A DNA stretch of 6,873 nt from Vulcanimicrobiota bacterium. Lineage in GTDB: Bacteria > Vulcanimicrobiota > Vulcanimicrobiia > Vulcanimicrobiales > Vulcanimicrobiaceae. Under the pieces are notes generated by a model. It was not told where the DNA came from. It saw only the letters and a list, made by a program, of their open reading frames with translations, and searched no databases. A program made the translations under genes and the position numbers. The stretch covers positions 18,380-25,252 of the forward strand of contig PKWF01000262.1 of NCBI GenBank assembly GCA_003133185.1. The letters run 5' to 3'. The first letter of the stretch is position 1; each line of letters starts with the position of its first letter. This document shows, in pieces, positions 1 to 6,005 of this stretch.

Positions 1-1064
1 GCCTCTAGCGCGTCCAAAACCGTAAGCCCCGGTTCGTCGCCGTGCGCGTAAGCCAGAGCGACGGCGCGATTGAGCTGCACGACGGGCGATGGGTCGATGG
101 CGACGAGGTTGTCGTAGCAATCGAGAATCCGGTGCCAGTTCGTCGCCTCCCATGTTGTGGCCGTCGCATGCTCCCGGGCGATCATCGCCTGCAAGAGATA
201 CGGCCCCGCACGGCGCCACGAGGCGCCCTCCAGCAAGGAGGTTCCACGATCGATCTTGCGCCGGTCCCACAACGAACGGTCTTGACGTTCGAGTAATACC
301 GGCTCGCCCGACTCGTCAACGCGGGTCGCGCGTCGAGCATCGTGAAAAAAGACCAGCGCATGCAGTCCGGATACCTCCGATTGGCCCGGTAAGAGCTTTT
401 CGAGCAGCTCGGCAAGCCGCAGCGCCTCCTCACAAAGATCGGCGCGAACGAGATTCGGGTGCGTCCACGAAGCGTATCCTTCGTTGAAGATCAAGTACAC
501 GACTCGCAACACATCGTGCAAGCGATCGGGCAGATCGGCCGCTTCGGGGATCGCGAAGGCGATTCGCGCTCGCCTAATTTTATGCTTTGCGCGAACAAGC
601 CGCTGGGCAACAGTGGGCTGCGGCACCAACAATGCCGACGAGATTTCCGCAACCGTCAAGCCGGCGGCGTATCGCATTGTCAGGGCGATCCGCGTTTCCT
701 CGTTGAGCGCGGGGTGACAGGCGGCAAAGATCATTGCCAGCCGATCGTCAATCGCCTCGTCGAATGGCGCGTCCGCGTGAATCAGCGCCTCCAGGTTTGC
801 AAGCAGCCGGCGTTTTGCATCCGCGGTGCGTTCGCGTCGCAGAGCGTCGATCGCCGCGTTTCGTGCCGTGACCACGATCCACGCAGCCGGGTTCTCCGGT
901 AAACCGTAGCGTGGCCAGCGATCTAAGGCCTGCGCGTACGCATCTTGAACGGCGTCCTCGGCGCGATCGAGATCGTTGAAAATGCGCGCTAGCGTTGCGA
1001 CCGCGCGCGATGCTTGCGATCGAAAGAGGCTATCGATCTGCCGGCTGTCAAGGGTCGACTGCAC
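1..1064 (-). CDS. ECF42-type RNA polymerase sigma factor (DUF6596), C-terminus cut by window edge
   Basis: Alternative sigma factor that would direct core RNA polymerase to a small set of promoters. Reading from 1064 down to 1 gives 354 uninterrupted residues with no stop, so the gene continues off the left edge; family members run to about 400 residues. Region sigma-2 lies at about residues 10-80 (DLDRAEDAVQDAYAQAL, then PAAWIVVTARNAAIDALRR). Sigma-4 lies at about 105-165 (LTVAEISSALLVPQPTVAQRL is a helix-turn-helix). From about 180 on is the long C-terminal extension typical of ECF42/SigJ-like proteins, with the hallmark VVYLIFNEGYASW (188-200) and a TPR-like helical part (PVVQLNRAVALAYAHGDEPGL). 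No anti-sigma factor is visible; in ECF42 the extension is thought to control activity. The start is GTG at 1064: an in-frame TGA at 1076-1074 rules out anything longer, and GAGGTGA sits nine bases upstream. It overlaps the end of the DGPF gene by 17 bases, so the two are translationally coupled. Confidence 0.93.
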   Translation of the reverse strand, partial: MQSTLDSRQIDSLFRSQASRAVATLARIFNDLDRAEDAVQDAYAQALDRWPRYGLPENPAAWIVVTARNAAIDALRRERTADAKRRLLANLEALIHADAPFDEAIDDRLAMIFAACHPALNEETRIALTMRYAAGLTVAEISSALLVPQPTVAQRLVRAKHKIRRARIAFAIPEAADLPDRLHDVLRVVYLIFNEGYASWTHPNLVRADLCEEALRLAELLEKLLPGQSEVSGLHALVFFHDARRATRVDESGEPVLLERQDRSLWDRRKIDRGTSLLEGASWRRAGPYLLQAMIAREHATATTWEATNWHRILDCYDNLVAIDPSPVVQLNRAVALAYAHGDEPGLTVLDALE

Positions 1065-1383
1065 GAATCGGTCTCACCTCGATGCTGCCATATCGGCTCT
1101 GCGGAAGCTTCGACGCCCACGCTATCGCCTCGTCGAGCGAGGCACACTCGAAGATGAAGAAACCGCTCAAGACCTCCTTGGTCTCTGCAAAGGGGCCGTC
1201 CGTCAAGAGGCGTTTGCCGTCACGTATTCGGACCGTCGTCGCTGACGAGGCGTCTTCGAGGCCGCGCGCGTCGACCATGGCGCCCGCGCGATGCGCTTCC
1301 TCGGCGACGGCGATGCACTCGGCGTAGACCTGCGGCCCGGGGCTCGCGTCCTCGGGGACATAGAACAGGCACGCATATTCCAA
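1048..1383 (-). CDS. DGPF/YCII-domain protein linked to ECF42 sigma factor
   Basis: A 111-residue protein of the YCII-related (DGPF) family, a ferredoxin-like alpha/beta fold whose biochemical role is not settled. The diagnostic block is TDGPFAETKEVLSGFFIFE (61-79), with DGPF at 62-65, followed by DEAIAWASKLP and a C-terminal strand (GSIEVRPIR). The N-terminus MEYACLFYVPED matches the usual first beta strand of the family, so the unusual TTG start at 1383 is right; GGGAG lies seven bases upstream. Its stop codon falls inside the sigma factor gene (17-base overlap). Genes of this family sit next to ECF42 sigma factors in very many bacteria and are their main known targets. The function here is therefore inferred to be in the ECF42 regulon, as effector or as modulator of the sigma factor; which of these cannot be told from sequence. 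Confidence 0.92.
   Translation of the reverse strand: MEYACLFYVPEDASPGPQVYAECIAVAEEAHRAGAMVDARGLEDASSATTVRIRDGKRLLTDGPFAETKEVLSGFFIFECASLDEAIAWASKLPQSRYGSIEVRPIRAVDP
1074..1080 (-). promoter_or_regulatory. Ribosome binding site of the sigma factor, inside the DGPF coding sequence
   Basis: GAGGTGA on the minus strand, nine bases before the GTG at 1064. It lies within the last codons of the upstream DGPF-domain gene. Together with the in-frame stop at 1076-1074 it fixes the sigma factor start. Confidence 0.7.
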
Positions 1384-1408
1384 AGGTATTCTCCCTCGTC
1401 GCTCCTTA

Positions 1409-1435
1409 GACGAACGGAAGTGGACAGAATCGACA
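1409..1435 (-). promoter_or_regulatory. Candidate ECF42-dependent promoter of the DGPF-sigma operon
   Basis: On the minus strand there is TGTCGA at 1435-1430, then 17 bases, then CGTC at 1412-1409. As I recall, the published ECF42 promoter consensus from Streptomyces is TGTCGA at -35 and CG(A/T)C at -10; both elements match exactly at a normal spacing. A start site about seven bases downstream (near 1402) would leave a leader of roughly 20 bases holding the GGGAG ribosome binding site and the TTG at 1383. This implies autoregulation: the sigma factor would transcribe its own operon. The motif match is seen; its use is inferred. Confidence 0.7.
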
Positions 1436-1476
1436 GTTGGACTGAGAAATTCTTGCCCGACATAGTGTGAAGGCGT

Positions 1477-2355
1477 TCACTGCAGCTCCGCAAGATCGGA
1501 TTCGGAGAGCCGCAGTCGCGCGGCCTCGAGGTTCTCCTTGAGATGCTTTACTTTCGACGTGCCCGGAATCGGCAGTATTACCGGCGATTTCACGAGCAGC
1601 CACGCGAGCGCAACTTGCGCCGGCAGCGCACCGTGACGCTGTGCAACGAGCGCCAGCGCTCCACCCGGTTTCGCCAGATCCCCGGTCGCGAGCGGGAACC
1701 ACGGAATGAATGCGATGCCCTCGCGCGTGCAGTACTCGACGACGTCTTCCGCGCTGCGATCGCTCAGGTTATAGAGGTTTTGTACCGAGACGATCGTCGC
1801 GATGCGCCGCGCCGCTTCGATCTGCCCCACGGTCACGTTCGAGAGGCCGATGTGACGGATCTTTCCTTCGCGTTGCAGCTCGACTAGCGTTCCGACTTGA
1901 TCGTCAAACCGTACCTTCGGATCGGGGCGGTGCAGTTGCAAGAGGTCGATGCGTTCCAGGCGCAACCGGCGCAGGCTTCCCTCGACCGCCGCGCGCAAAC
2001 GTTCGGGCCGTCCGTCGGGCTGCCAATCGCCTGGTCCGGGCCTTACGAGGCCCGCTTTGGTCGCGATGACGAGATCCGCCGGATACGGATACAGCGCCTG
2101 CGCAATCAATCGCTCCGAGACTTCGGGCCCGTACGAATCCGCAGTGTCGATGATCGTGATGCCGAGCTCGACGGCGGCTTTCAAGACCGCAATCGCCTCG
2201 TCGTGGTCGGGCGGCTCGCCCCAAATGCCGGGCCCCGTGATGCGCATTGCGCCAAAGCCGAGCCGATGCACCGGAAGATCGCCGCCAATCGCAAAGGTGC
2301 CGCTCGCGGCCGCCGGGCGAAGGCCGGCCTCCGTGGACTTTTGTAACGTACTCAT
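1477..2355 (-). CDS. Aldo/keto reductase family oxidoreductase
   Basis: NADPH-dependent TIM-barrel oxidoreductase that would reduce aldehydes or ketones to alcohols; the substrate cannot be predicted. Numbering from the ATG at 2355 (292 residues), the catalytic tetrad is complete: Asp70 and Tyr75 in DTADSYG, Lys100 in ATKAG, His142 in LHRPD. The sequence IRHIGLSNV and the cofactor-binding [16 protein letters not shown] near the C-terminus are also standard for the family, and the length is normal. A GTG at 2373 in the same frame would add six residues (MGIIDS); neither start has a strong ribosome binding site, and I prefer the ATG because it gives an ordinary N-terminus. It starts 34 bases after the RibD-like gene ends (17 if the GTG is used), so the two are very likely one operon. 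It is soluble, with no signal peptide. Confidence 0.93.
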   Translation of the reverse strand: MSTLQKSTEAGLRPAAASGTFAIGGDLPVHRLGFGAMRITGPGIWGEPPDHDEAIAVLKAAVELGITIIDTADSYGPEVSERLIAQALYPYPADLVIATKAGLVRPGPGDWQPDGRPERLRAAVEGSLRRLRLERIDLLQLHRPDPKVRFDDQVGTLVELQREGKIRHIGLSNVTVGQIEAARRIATIVSVQNLYNLSDRSAEDVVEYCTREGIAFIPWFPLATGDLAKPGGALALVAQRHGALPAQVALAWLLVKSPVILPIPGTSKVKHLKENLEAARLRLSESDLAELQ

Positions 2356-2389
2356 GGAGTCGATGATGCCCACGAATTTGAGTTTGGTT

Positions 2390-2938
2390 TCACAGCGGCT
2401 CGTAGCGCAGAATCACGCATCCCGAGGAGAGCGGGCGAGCTTCGAGTAGCTTCAGGTTCAGGCGGCCAGTATTGCGCCCGAAGAGCGGCTTGCCGTTGCC
2501 CAGCACAACGGGGACGATACAAAGGCGGTACTCGTCGAACAATCTCTCCCTCATGAGCGTAGCGGATAGGTCGGCGCTGCCGAACACGAAAAGCTGTCCC
2601 TTGCCCAGGCTTTTTAGCCTGCGCGCTTCCGGCGCCACGTCACCTTTGACAAGCGACGTGTTCTGCCACTCCGCTCGATCGAGCGTTCGTGAGAAGACAA
2701 CCTTCGGCAAGCGATTCATCAGATCGGCGATCTCGCCGGTTGTGGACGACCAATATGCGGCCATACCCTCATAGGTGGCGCGCCCAAATACGAGCGCGTC
2801 GGCGGAGTGCAGCTGCTCGAGCGAATGCTCCTCCAGCTCGTCGTCAAAAAGGCCTTGGAACCAGTCCAACGACCACGGCTCGGTACCCTCGAAAAAGCCG
2901 TCCAGGCTGATCAGGTTCCACATAATCAGTTTGCTCAA
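2390..2938 (-). CDS. RibD C-terminal/dihydrofolate reductase-fold family protein
   Basis: A 182-residue cytoplasmic reductase-like protein of the RibD_C family (dihydrofolate reductase fold), in the stand-alone group often called YyaP/YwjB-like. Diagnostic segments are [17 protein letters not shown] (2-18), [18 protein letters not shown] (46-63), [11 protein letters not shown] (77-87), [16 protein letters not shown] with the NADPH-site glycine (114-129), and [19 protein letters not shown] (135-153). Members are presumed NADPH-dependent reductases, but most have no known substrate. The start is chosen as TTG at 2938 because GAGG lies five bases upstream and the protein then begins exactly where relatives begin. 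The open frame continues to 3208, but that extension has no family similarity and would run antisense into the S53 peptidase gene. It is first in a probable two-gene unit with the aldo/keto reductase and divergent from the peptidase. Confidence 0.9.
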   Translation of the reverse strand: MSKLIMWNLISLDGFFEGTEPWSLDWFQGLFDDELEEHSLEQLHSADALVFGRATYEGMAAYWSSTTGEIADLMNRLPKVVFSRTLDRAEWQNTSLVKGDVAPEARRLKSLGKGQLFVFGSADLSATLMRERLFDEYRLCIVPVVLGNGKPLFGRNTGRLNLKLLEARPLSSGCVILRYEPL

Positions 2939-3080
2939 CTTAACCTCAGGAAGCAAACCGCGGTTCTCATTAGCACGTCCCGGAGGAGATCCTCCGCGAG
3001 AAGCCGGCGGTTTCTCAGCTTTTGCACCGGAACGCATGCCATACTGTTGCGTACCTAGATTGCGAAAGGAACGGGAGCCA
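2939..3080. promoter_or_regulatory. Divergent intergenic region between RibD-like gene and S53 peptidase
   Basis: These 142 bases must hold the promoters of both divergent genes. I could not pick out a convincing -35/-10 pair for either direction, and the ECF42 motif TGTCGA is absent on both strands here, so the reductase pair is probably not a direct ECF42 target. The one clear structural element is a GC-rich inverted repeat at 2981-2996. Confidence 0.5.
2981..2996. repeat. Short GC-rich inverted repeat in the divergent promoter region
   Basis: CGGAGG-AGAT-CCTCCG, a perfect six-base-pair stem with a four-base loop (a seventh pair is possible if the loop shrinks to two). It lies 43 bases upstream of the RibD-like start and 85 upstream of the peptidase start. 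It could be a protein-binding operator or a hairpin in the leader of the RibD-like message that masks a CCUCC/GGAGG sequence. There is no T-run, so it is not a standard terminator. Confidence 0.4.
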
Positions 3081-4322
3081 GTGCGCTTCACGACCGTTAC
3101 CGCGGTAGCCGCGGTCGCCGTGCTATCGGCCTGCACAAAGGCGAACCTACTGCCGGAAACCGCGAGCGCATCGTGCCGACCGCACGCTCGGCAAACCTTT
3201 TCGAACATACTCCCAAACGCAACGTCCGTACCACGGATTGCAACGGCCGCGCGGTTAGGACTCTGGCCACGTCAAGGAGCATCGGTCCGCGTCTGCGGTG
3301 ATGTGGGTGCGGGTTTTGCGCGCTGCCAAGCCTGGCTGCGTACCGACGTTCACGGACCGATTGCGCCGAATACGCCCGGCGGCTACGCTCCCAGCGACCT
3401 ACAGACGGCGTACGGGCTAACGGCCGACAGCCAAACCAACGGCGGTGGTCAGATCGTCGCGATCGTCGACGCATATGACGACCCGAACGTGGAATCGGAT
3501 CTCAACGTTTACCGCTCGCAGTACGGGCTGCCGGCGTGCACCGTCTCCAATAGCTGCTTTACAAAACAGAAGTATACGTCGCAAACGAACGCGGGGTGGG
3601 CCGAGGAAGAATCGGTCGACGTCGACATGGTTTCTGCCATCTGCCCCAACTGTAAGGTTCTTTTAGTAGAAGCGGCGTCGACGAACCTCGCCGATCTCAC
3701 CAGCGCTGAAAGATACGCGACTACCCAGGCCGACTACGTCAGCAACAGTTGGAGCAGCAACGAGGGAACGGAAACCTACGACGGCGACTATACGGACGGC
3801 TGCGGAGCGATCGTGGCCGCGACCGGCGACCACGGTCACAACTCCACGGCGCAGTGGCCCGCCATACTTCCAAGCGTCGTCGGCGTCGGCGGAACGAGCT
3901 TGACGTCGGTCACCCCGCGCGCGGAAACCGCGTGGCTGCGCGCAGGGAGCGGCTGCAGCAAGATTTACGGCAAGCCCAGCTTCCAAAGCGGTTTGAACAC
4001 GGGGTGCTCGATGCGGGCGCAAGCCGACGTCTCAGCCGATGCAGATCCCGACACGGGGGTGGCGGTTTACGACACGTTCCAGCGGCGCGGATGGCTCGTC
4101 TTTGGGGGAACGTCCGTCGCCACGCCGATCGTCGCTTCACTCTTTGCGCTCGCAGGATATGCAAGCGCGAATCCTGCGGGAAACCTGTACTCGCACACCT
4201 CGACCTTGAACGACATCAGTTCCGGGAGCAACGGCACGTGCGGCGCACCACTCTGCGTCGCCGGTCGGGGCTGGGACGGTCCGACCGGGCTCGGCAGTCC
4301 TGATGGCGTTGGGGCGTTCTAG
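3081..4322 (+). CDS. Secreted S53-family (sedolisin) peptidase, predicted lipoprotein
   Basis: Serine-carboxyl endopeptidase of the sedolisin/kumamolisin family, 413 residues, exported and probably anchored outside the membrane. The GTG start at 3081 has AAAGGA ten bases and GGGAG three bases upstream. It begins a short signal peptide with a lipobox, LSAC, with Cys18 as the lipidated residue. FARCQAWLRTD (79-89) precedes the catalytic domain, which opens at GYAPSDLQTAYGL (101-113). By alignment to family motifs, the catalytic residues are Glu176 and Asp180 (WAEEESVDVD), Asp250 of the oxyanion hole (ATGDHG) and Ser345 (FGGTSVATP). The calcium-site region is NDISSGSNG (377-385) and GWDGPTGLGSP (397-407) at the C-terminus. 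Ten or so cysteines in the mature part suggest disulfides. The segment before the catalytic domain is only about 80 residues, much shorter than the large activation propeptide of kumamolisin. The papain-fold gene follows after ten bases. The open frame extends upstream to 2775, but that part overlaps the divergent gene and lacks a signal peptide. Confidence 0.92.
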   Translation: MRFTTVTAVAAVAVLSACTKANLLPETASASCRPHARQTFSNILPNATSVPRIATAARLGLWPRQGASVRVCGDVGAGFARCQAWLRTDVHGPIAPNTPGGYAPSDLQTAYGLTADSQTNGGGQIVAIVDAYDDPNVESDLNVYRSQYGLPACTVSNSCFTKQKYTSQTNAGWAEEESVDVDMVSAICPNCKVLLVEAASTNLADLTSAERYATTQADYVSNSWSSNEGTETYDGDYTDGCGAIVAATGDHGHNSTAQWPAILPSVVGVGGTSLTSVTPRAETAWLRAGSGCSKIYGKPSFQSGLNTGCSMRAQADVSADADPDTGVAVYDTFQRRGWLVFGGTSVATPIVASLFALAGYASANPAGNLYSHTSTLNDISSGSNGTCGAPLCVAGRGWDGPTGLGSPDGVGAF

Positions 4323-4332
4323 AAAACAAATC

Positions 4333-5133
4333 ATGCAAGCACCGCTAGGTTTCAAACTCGGGTGCAACCCGAGAACGTTCGACCCGGCGATCCCGCACCT
4401 CAGCGCAATCCTCGGGGGCAAGAGCCCGCCGCCGCCACCGCCATCCGCGAACTACGTGACGGGGATGCCGCAAGCCCCGAGTAAGTTCGGTATGATGCTC
4501 AACAATACGCTGGGCGACTGCACGTGCGCGGCGTTCTATCACGCGCGGCAGGTTTGGACGTTCAACTCGACCGGAGCGACGCAGACCGCGCCAGATGGCG
4601 ATGTCGAGCTCTTGTATGAAAAGGCGTGCGGTTATAAACCAAGCCAAGGCGGTGAAGGCCCGGGCGGCAACGAGCAGCACGTCCTAACGTACATTCATAA
4701 GACGGGCGCACCGATCGGTCCCGACGGGCCACCGGTCGATAAGATCCTGGCGTTTGTGGAAGTCGACCCCCGTAACCTCGACGACGTAAAGCGGACGATT
4801 TTTAACAGTGGAATCGCCTACATCGGATTTAACGTTCCTCAAAACATAATGACCGATCCGCCACAAAAGATCTGGACCGTCGCTCCCGGCAACCCGCAGA
4901 TCGTCGGCGGGCACGCCGTCGCGCTACCGGGGTACGACGCGGATGGGGCGATCGTGATTTCGTGGGGAGCGCTCTACAAAATGACGTGGGGGTTTTTCAG
5001 CACGTCCGTTGACGAAGTCTACGACATCACCGATGCAAGCTGGTCGCGAAGCAAGTTTGCCTCCGACCGAAAACTGAGCCTCCCGGGTGGCCTCTCGGAA
5101 GCCGAGCTCGTGAACCAAATGCGCCATCTCTAA
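4333..5133 (+). CDS. Papain-fold (C1-like) cysteine peptidase-like protein
   Basis: A 266-residue protein with the ordered motifs of the papain superfamily: NNTLGDCTCAAF (57-68) with candidate nucleophile Cys63, VGGHAVALPGYD (191-202) with His194, and ISWGALYKMTWGFF (209-222), which corresponds to papain's NSWG...WG. The catalytic Asn is replaced by Ile209, and the oxyanion Gln position is most easily aligned with Asn57. It may therefore be a non-standard peptidase or a protein-binding pseudoenzyme. A proline run (PPPPPP, 32-37) links a roughly 30-residue N-terminal part to the domain. No signal peptide or membrane segment is visible, unlike its exported neighbour. The ATG at 4333 is ten bases after the peptidase stop; an in-frame ATG at 4303 would overlap it and add MALGRSRKQI. 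Neither has a good ribosome binding site, so translation is probably coupled to the upstream gene. The fold is fairly sure, catalysis is not. Confidence 0.75.
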   Translation: MQAPLGFKLGCNPRTFDPAIPHLSAILGGKSPPPPPPSANYVTGMPQAPSKFGMMLNNTLGDCTCAAFYHARQVWTFNSTGATQTAPDGDVELLYEKACGYKPSQGGEGPGGNEQHVLTYIHKTGAPIGPDGPPVDKILAFVEVDPRNLDDVKRTIFNSGIAYIGFNVPQNIMTDPPQKIWTVAPGNPQIVGGHAVALPGYDADGAIVISWGALYKMTWGFFSTSVDEVYDITDASWSRSKFASDRKLSLPGGLSEAELVNQMRHL

Positions 5134-5169
5134 GAGCGCGAGTGGACGTCTTCGGCGGCGATACTTTCG

Positions 5170-5319
5170 CTAGTCGTGGGCGCGAGCAGGTCCTGCGCAA
5201 AGCCTCGCGAGCTGCCAATTCACAAGAAGGCCGAGCGCTGCGCTTAGCATTACGAATGCAAACACCAAGACGACGGGGTTCCAACTGAGGAGAAAGGACT
5301 CGATCGGTGGAACCGTCAT
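5170..5319 (-). CDS. Possible 49-residue single-pass membrane protein
   Basis: An ATG at 5319 opens 49 codons ending in TAG at 5172-5170. The product is MTVPPIESFLLSWNP, then a hydrophobic stretch VVLVFAFVMLSAALGLLV (16-33), then NWQLARLCAGPARAHD with positive residues after the helix. This is the layout of a small single-span membrane protein, and it fills most of the otherwise empty gap between the papain-fold gene and the membrane-protein operon, on the opposite strand. Against it: no ribosome binding site is visible before the ATG, no relative is recognised, and a hydrophobic frame can arise by chance in GC-rich DNA. No function proposed. Confidence 0.4.
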   Translation of the reverse strand: MTVPPIESFLLSWNPVVLVFAFVMLSAALGLLVNWQLARLCAGPARAHD

Positions 5320-5375
5320 GCGGGTTTTCGACCGGGAGCGTCACCTTCCCAGGTTCGGTGCGGCTTCCGTGGTAT

Positions 5376-5380
5376 GGAGG
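5376..5380 (+). promoter_or_regulatory. Ribosome binding site fixing the membrane protein start
   Basis: GGAGG, five bases before the ATG at 5386. An upstream in-frame ATG at 5374 overlaps this element, so the downstream ATG is the start. Confidence 0.75.
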
Positions 5381-5385
5381 ATATT

Positions 5386-5808
5386 ATGTCGCAACGTACC
5401 GCATTCTTAAGCAAACTGATAGGCCTTTTTTGCGTCCTCTACTCGCTCTCGATGTTCGCGCACCGTCAGGCGGCGCTGGACGCCGTCCGCGCGCTGGTTG
5501 CAGAGCCGGGTGCCCTATTGGTCCTCGGCTTCGTCGTGCTGGGCCTTGGAGTTGCGATCGTCCTCGGTCACAACGTTTGGTCCGGCGGGGCGTTGCCCGT
5601 CGTCGTCACGATCGTCGGCTGGCTAACGCTCCTCAAAGCTCTATTCCTCACATTCCTCGCACCGGCGGGCGCCGCCGCTTACCTGTCGGCGGTGCGTTAC
5701 GAGCAGCTCTTTTACATCTACGCGGGCGTAACGCTCGCTCTCGGCGCCTACTTGACGTACGGCGGATTCACTATGAAAGGAAACCCCAATGCTCAAGGCG
5801 GGCGATAA
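5386..5808 (+). CDS. Small four-helix integral membrane protein
   Basis: 140 residues with four predicted transmembrane helices: about 7-25 (FLSKLIGLFCVLYSLSMFA), 42-61, 69-92 and 107-128. Connecting loops are short; the longest, with AHRQAALDAVRALVAEPG, lies between helices 1 and 2. It looks like a compact bundle with both ends on the same side of the inner membrane. I recognise it only as a type of conserved bacterial hypothetical membrane protein and have no activity to propose. The ATG at 5386 is chosen over 5374 because GGAGG is five bases before it. Its last 20 bases overlap the next gene, and a third gene follows closely, so it heads a three-gene operon. Confidence 0.85.
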   Translation: MSQRTAFLSKLIGLFCVLYSLSMFAHRQAALDAVRALVAEPGALLVLGFVVLGLGVAIVLGHNVWSGGALPVVVTIVGWLTLLKALFLTFLAPAGAAAYLSAVRYEQLFYIYAGVTLALGAYLTYGGFTMKGNPNAQGGR

Positions 5809-5977
5809 AGTCTACATCGACGGCACCAAAGAAGAAGGCGTCGTCAAAGAAGTTCATCCACACGAGGTCGTCGTTCGCGTTCAAACGCCGCAAGGGCATG
5901 AGACCCGCAAATACACCTATGAGGATTTGCGGCTGGATCCGACGATGGACGAAGCATCTGGTTTTATCGATCACTAG
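5789..5977 (+). CDS. 62-residue conserved small protein, probable SH3-like barrel
   Basis: A small soluble protein whose pattern (GDKVYIDGTKEEGVVKEVHPHEVVVRV, then ETRKYTYEDLRLDP) alternates short beta strands with turns, as in SH3-like or KOW-type barrels that bind nucleic acid or protein. The GxxVxxxGTxExGxVxxVxxxxVxVR spacing is what one sees in such folds, but no specific family can be named. The ATG at 5789 has AAAGGA seven bases upstream and starts inside the membrane protein gene (20-base overlap, different frame), so translation is probably coupled. Highly charged, no export signal. Confidence 0.75.
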   Translation: MLKAGDKVYIDGTKEEGVVKEVHPHEVVVRVQTPQGHETRKYTYEDLRLDPTMDEASGFIDH

Positions 5978-6005
5978 CGCTTAGACCCTTGTAGGAGGCA
6001 TCGCA

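Larger units (their letters stand above)
5134..5385. other. Intergenic gap between the protease pair and the membrane-protein operon
   Basis: About 250 bases that must include the end of the protease transcript and the promoter of the 5386-6254 operon. I see no stem-loop with a T-run and no strong -35/-10 pair. Its only notable content is the possible minus-strand small membrane ORF at 5170-5319. The last 66 bases before the operon contain its ribosome binding site (5376-5380). Confidence 0.5.

Noticed and set aside
1467..1480. Inverted repeat GTGAA-GGCG-TTCAC over the aldo/keto reductase stop codon
   Set aside because: The stem is only five base pairs with no T-run, so it is not a convincing terminator; it may be chance.
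1543..2449. Several 100-166 residue open frames on the plus strand opposite the aldo/keto reductase
   Set aside because: They are Arg/Pro/Ala-rich antisense shadows typical of GC-rich genes, with no recognisable domain, while the minus strand encodes a complete enzyme.
3022..3045. TTGCAC ... CATACT as a promoter for the S53 gene
   Set aside because: The spacer is only 12 bases, too short for a housekeeping-type promoter.
2775..3080. Upstream extension of the S53 peptidase frame
   Set aside because: It overlaps the RibD-like gene on the other strand and would bury the lipoprotein signal peptide internally.
2939..3208. N-terminal extension of the RibD-like frame
   Set aside because: It has no family similarity, runs antisense into the peptidase signal peptide, and the TTG at 2938 has its own ribosome binding site and a standard N-terminus.
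5307..5984. 225-residue plus-strand frame
   Set aside because: It crosses two better genes in other frames, is Arg-rich and low in family-like pattern, and lacks a binding site.
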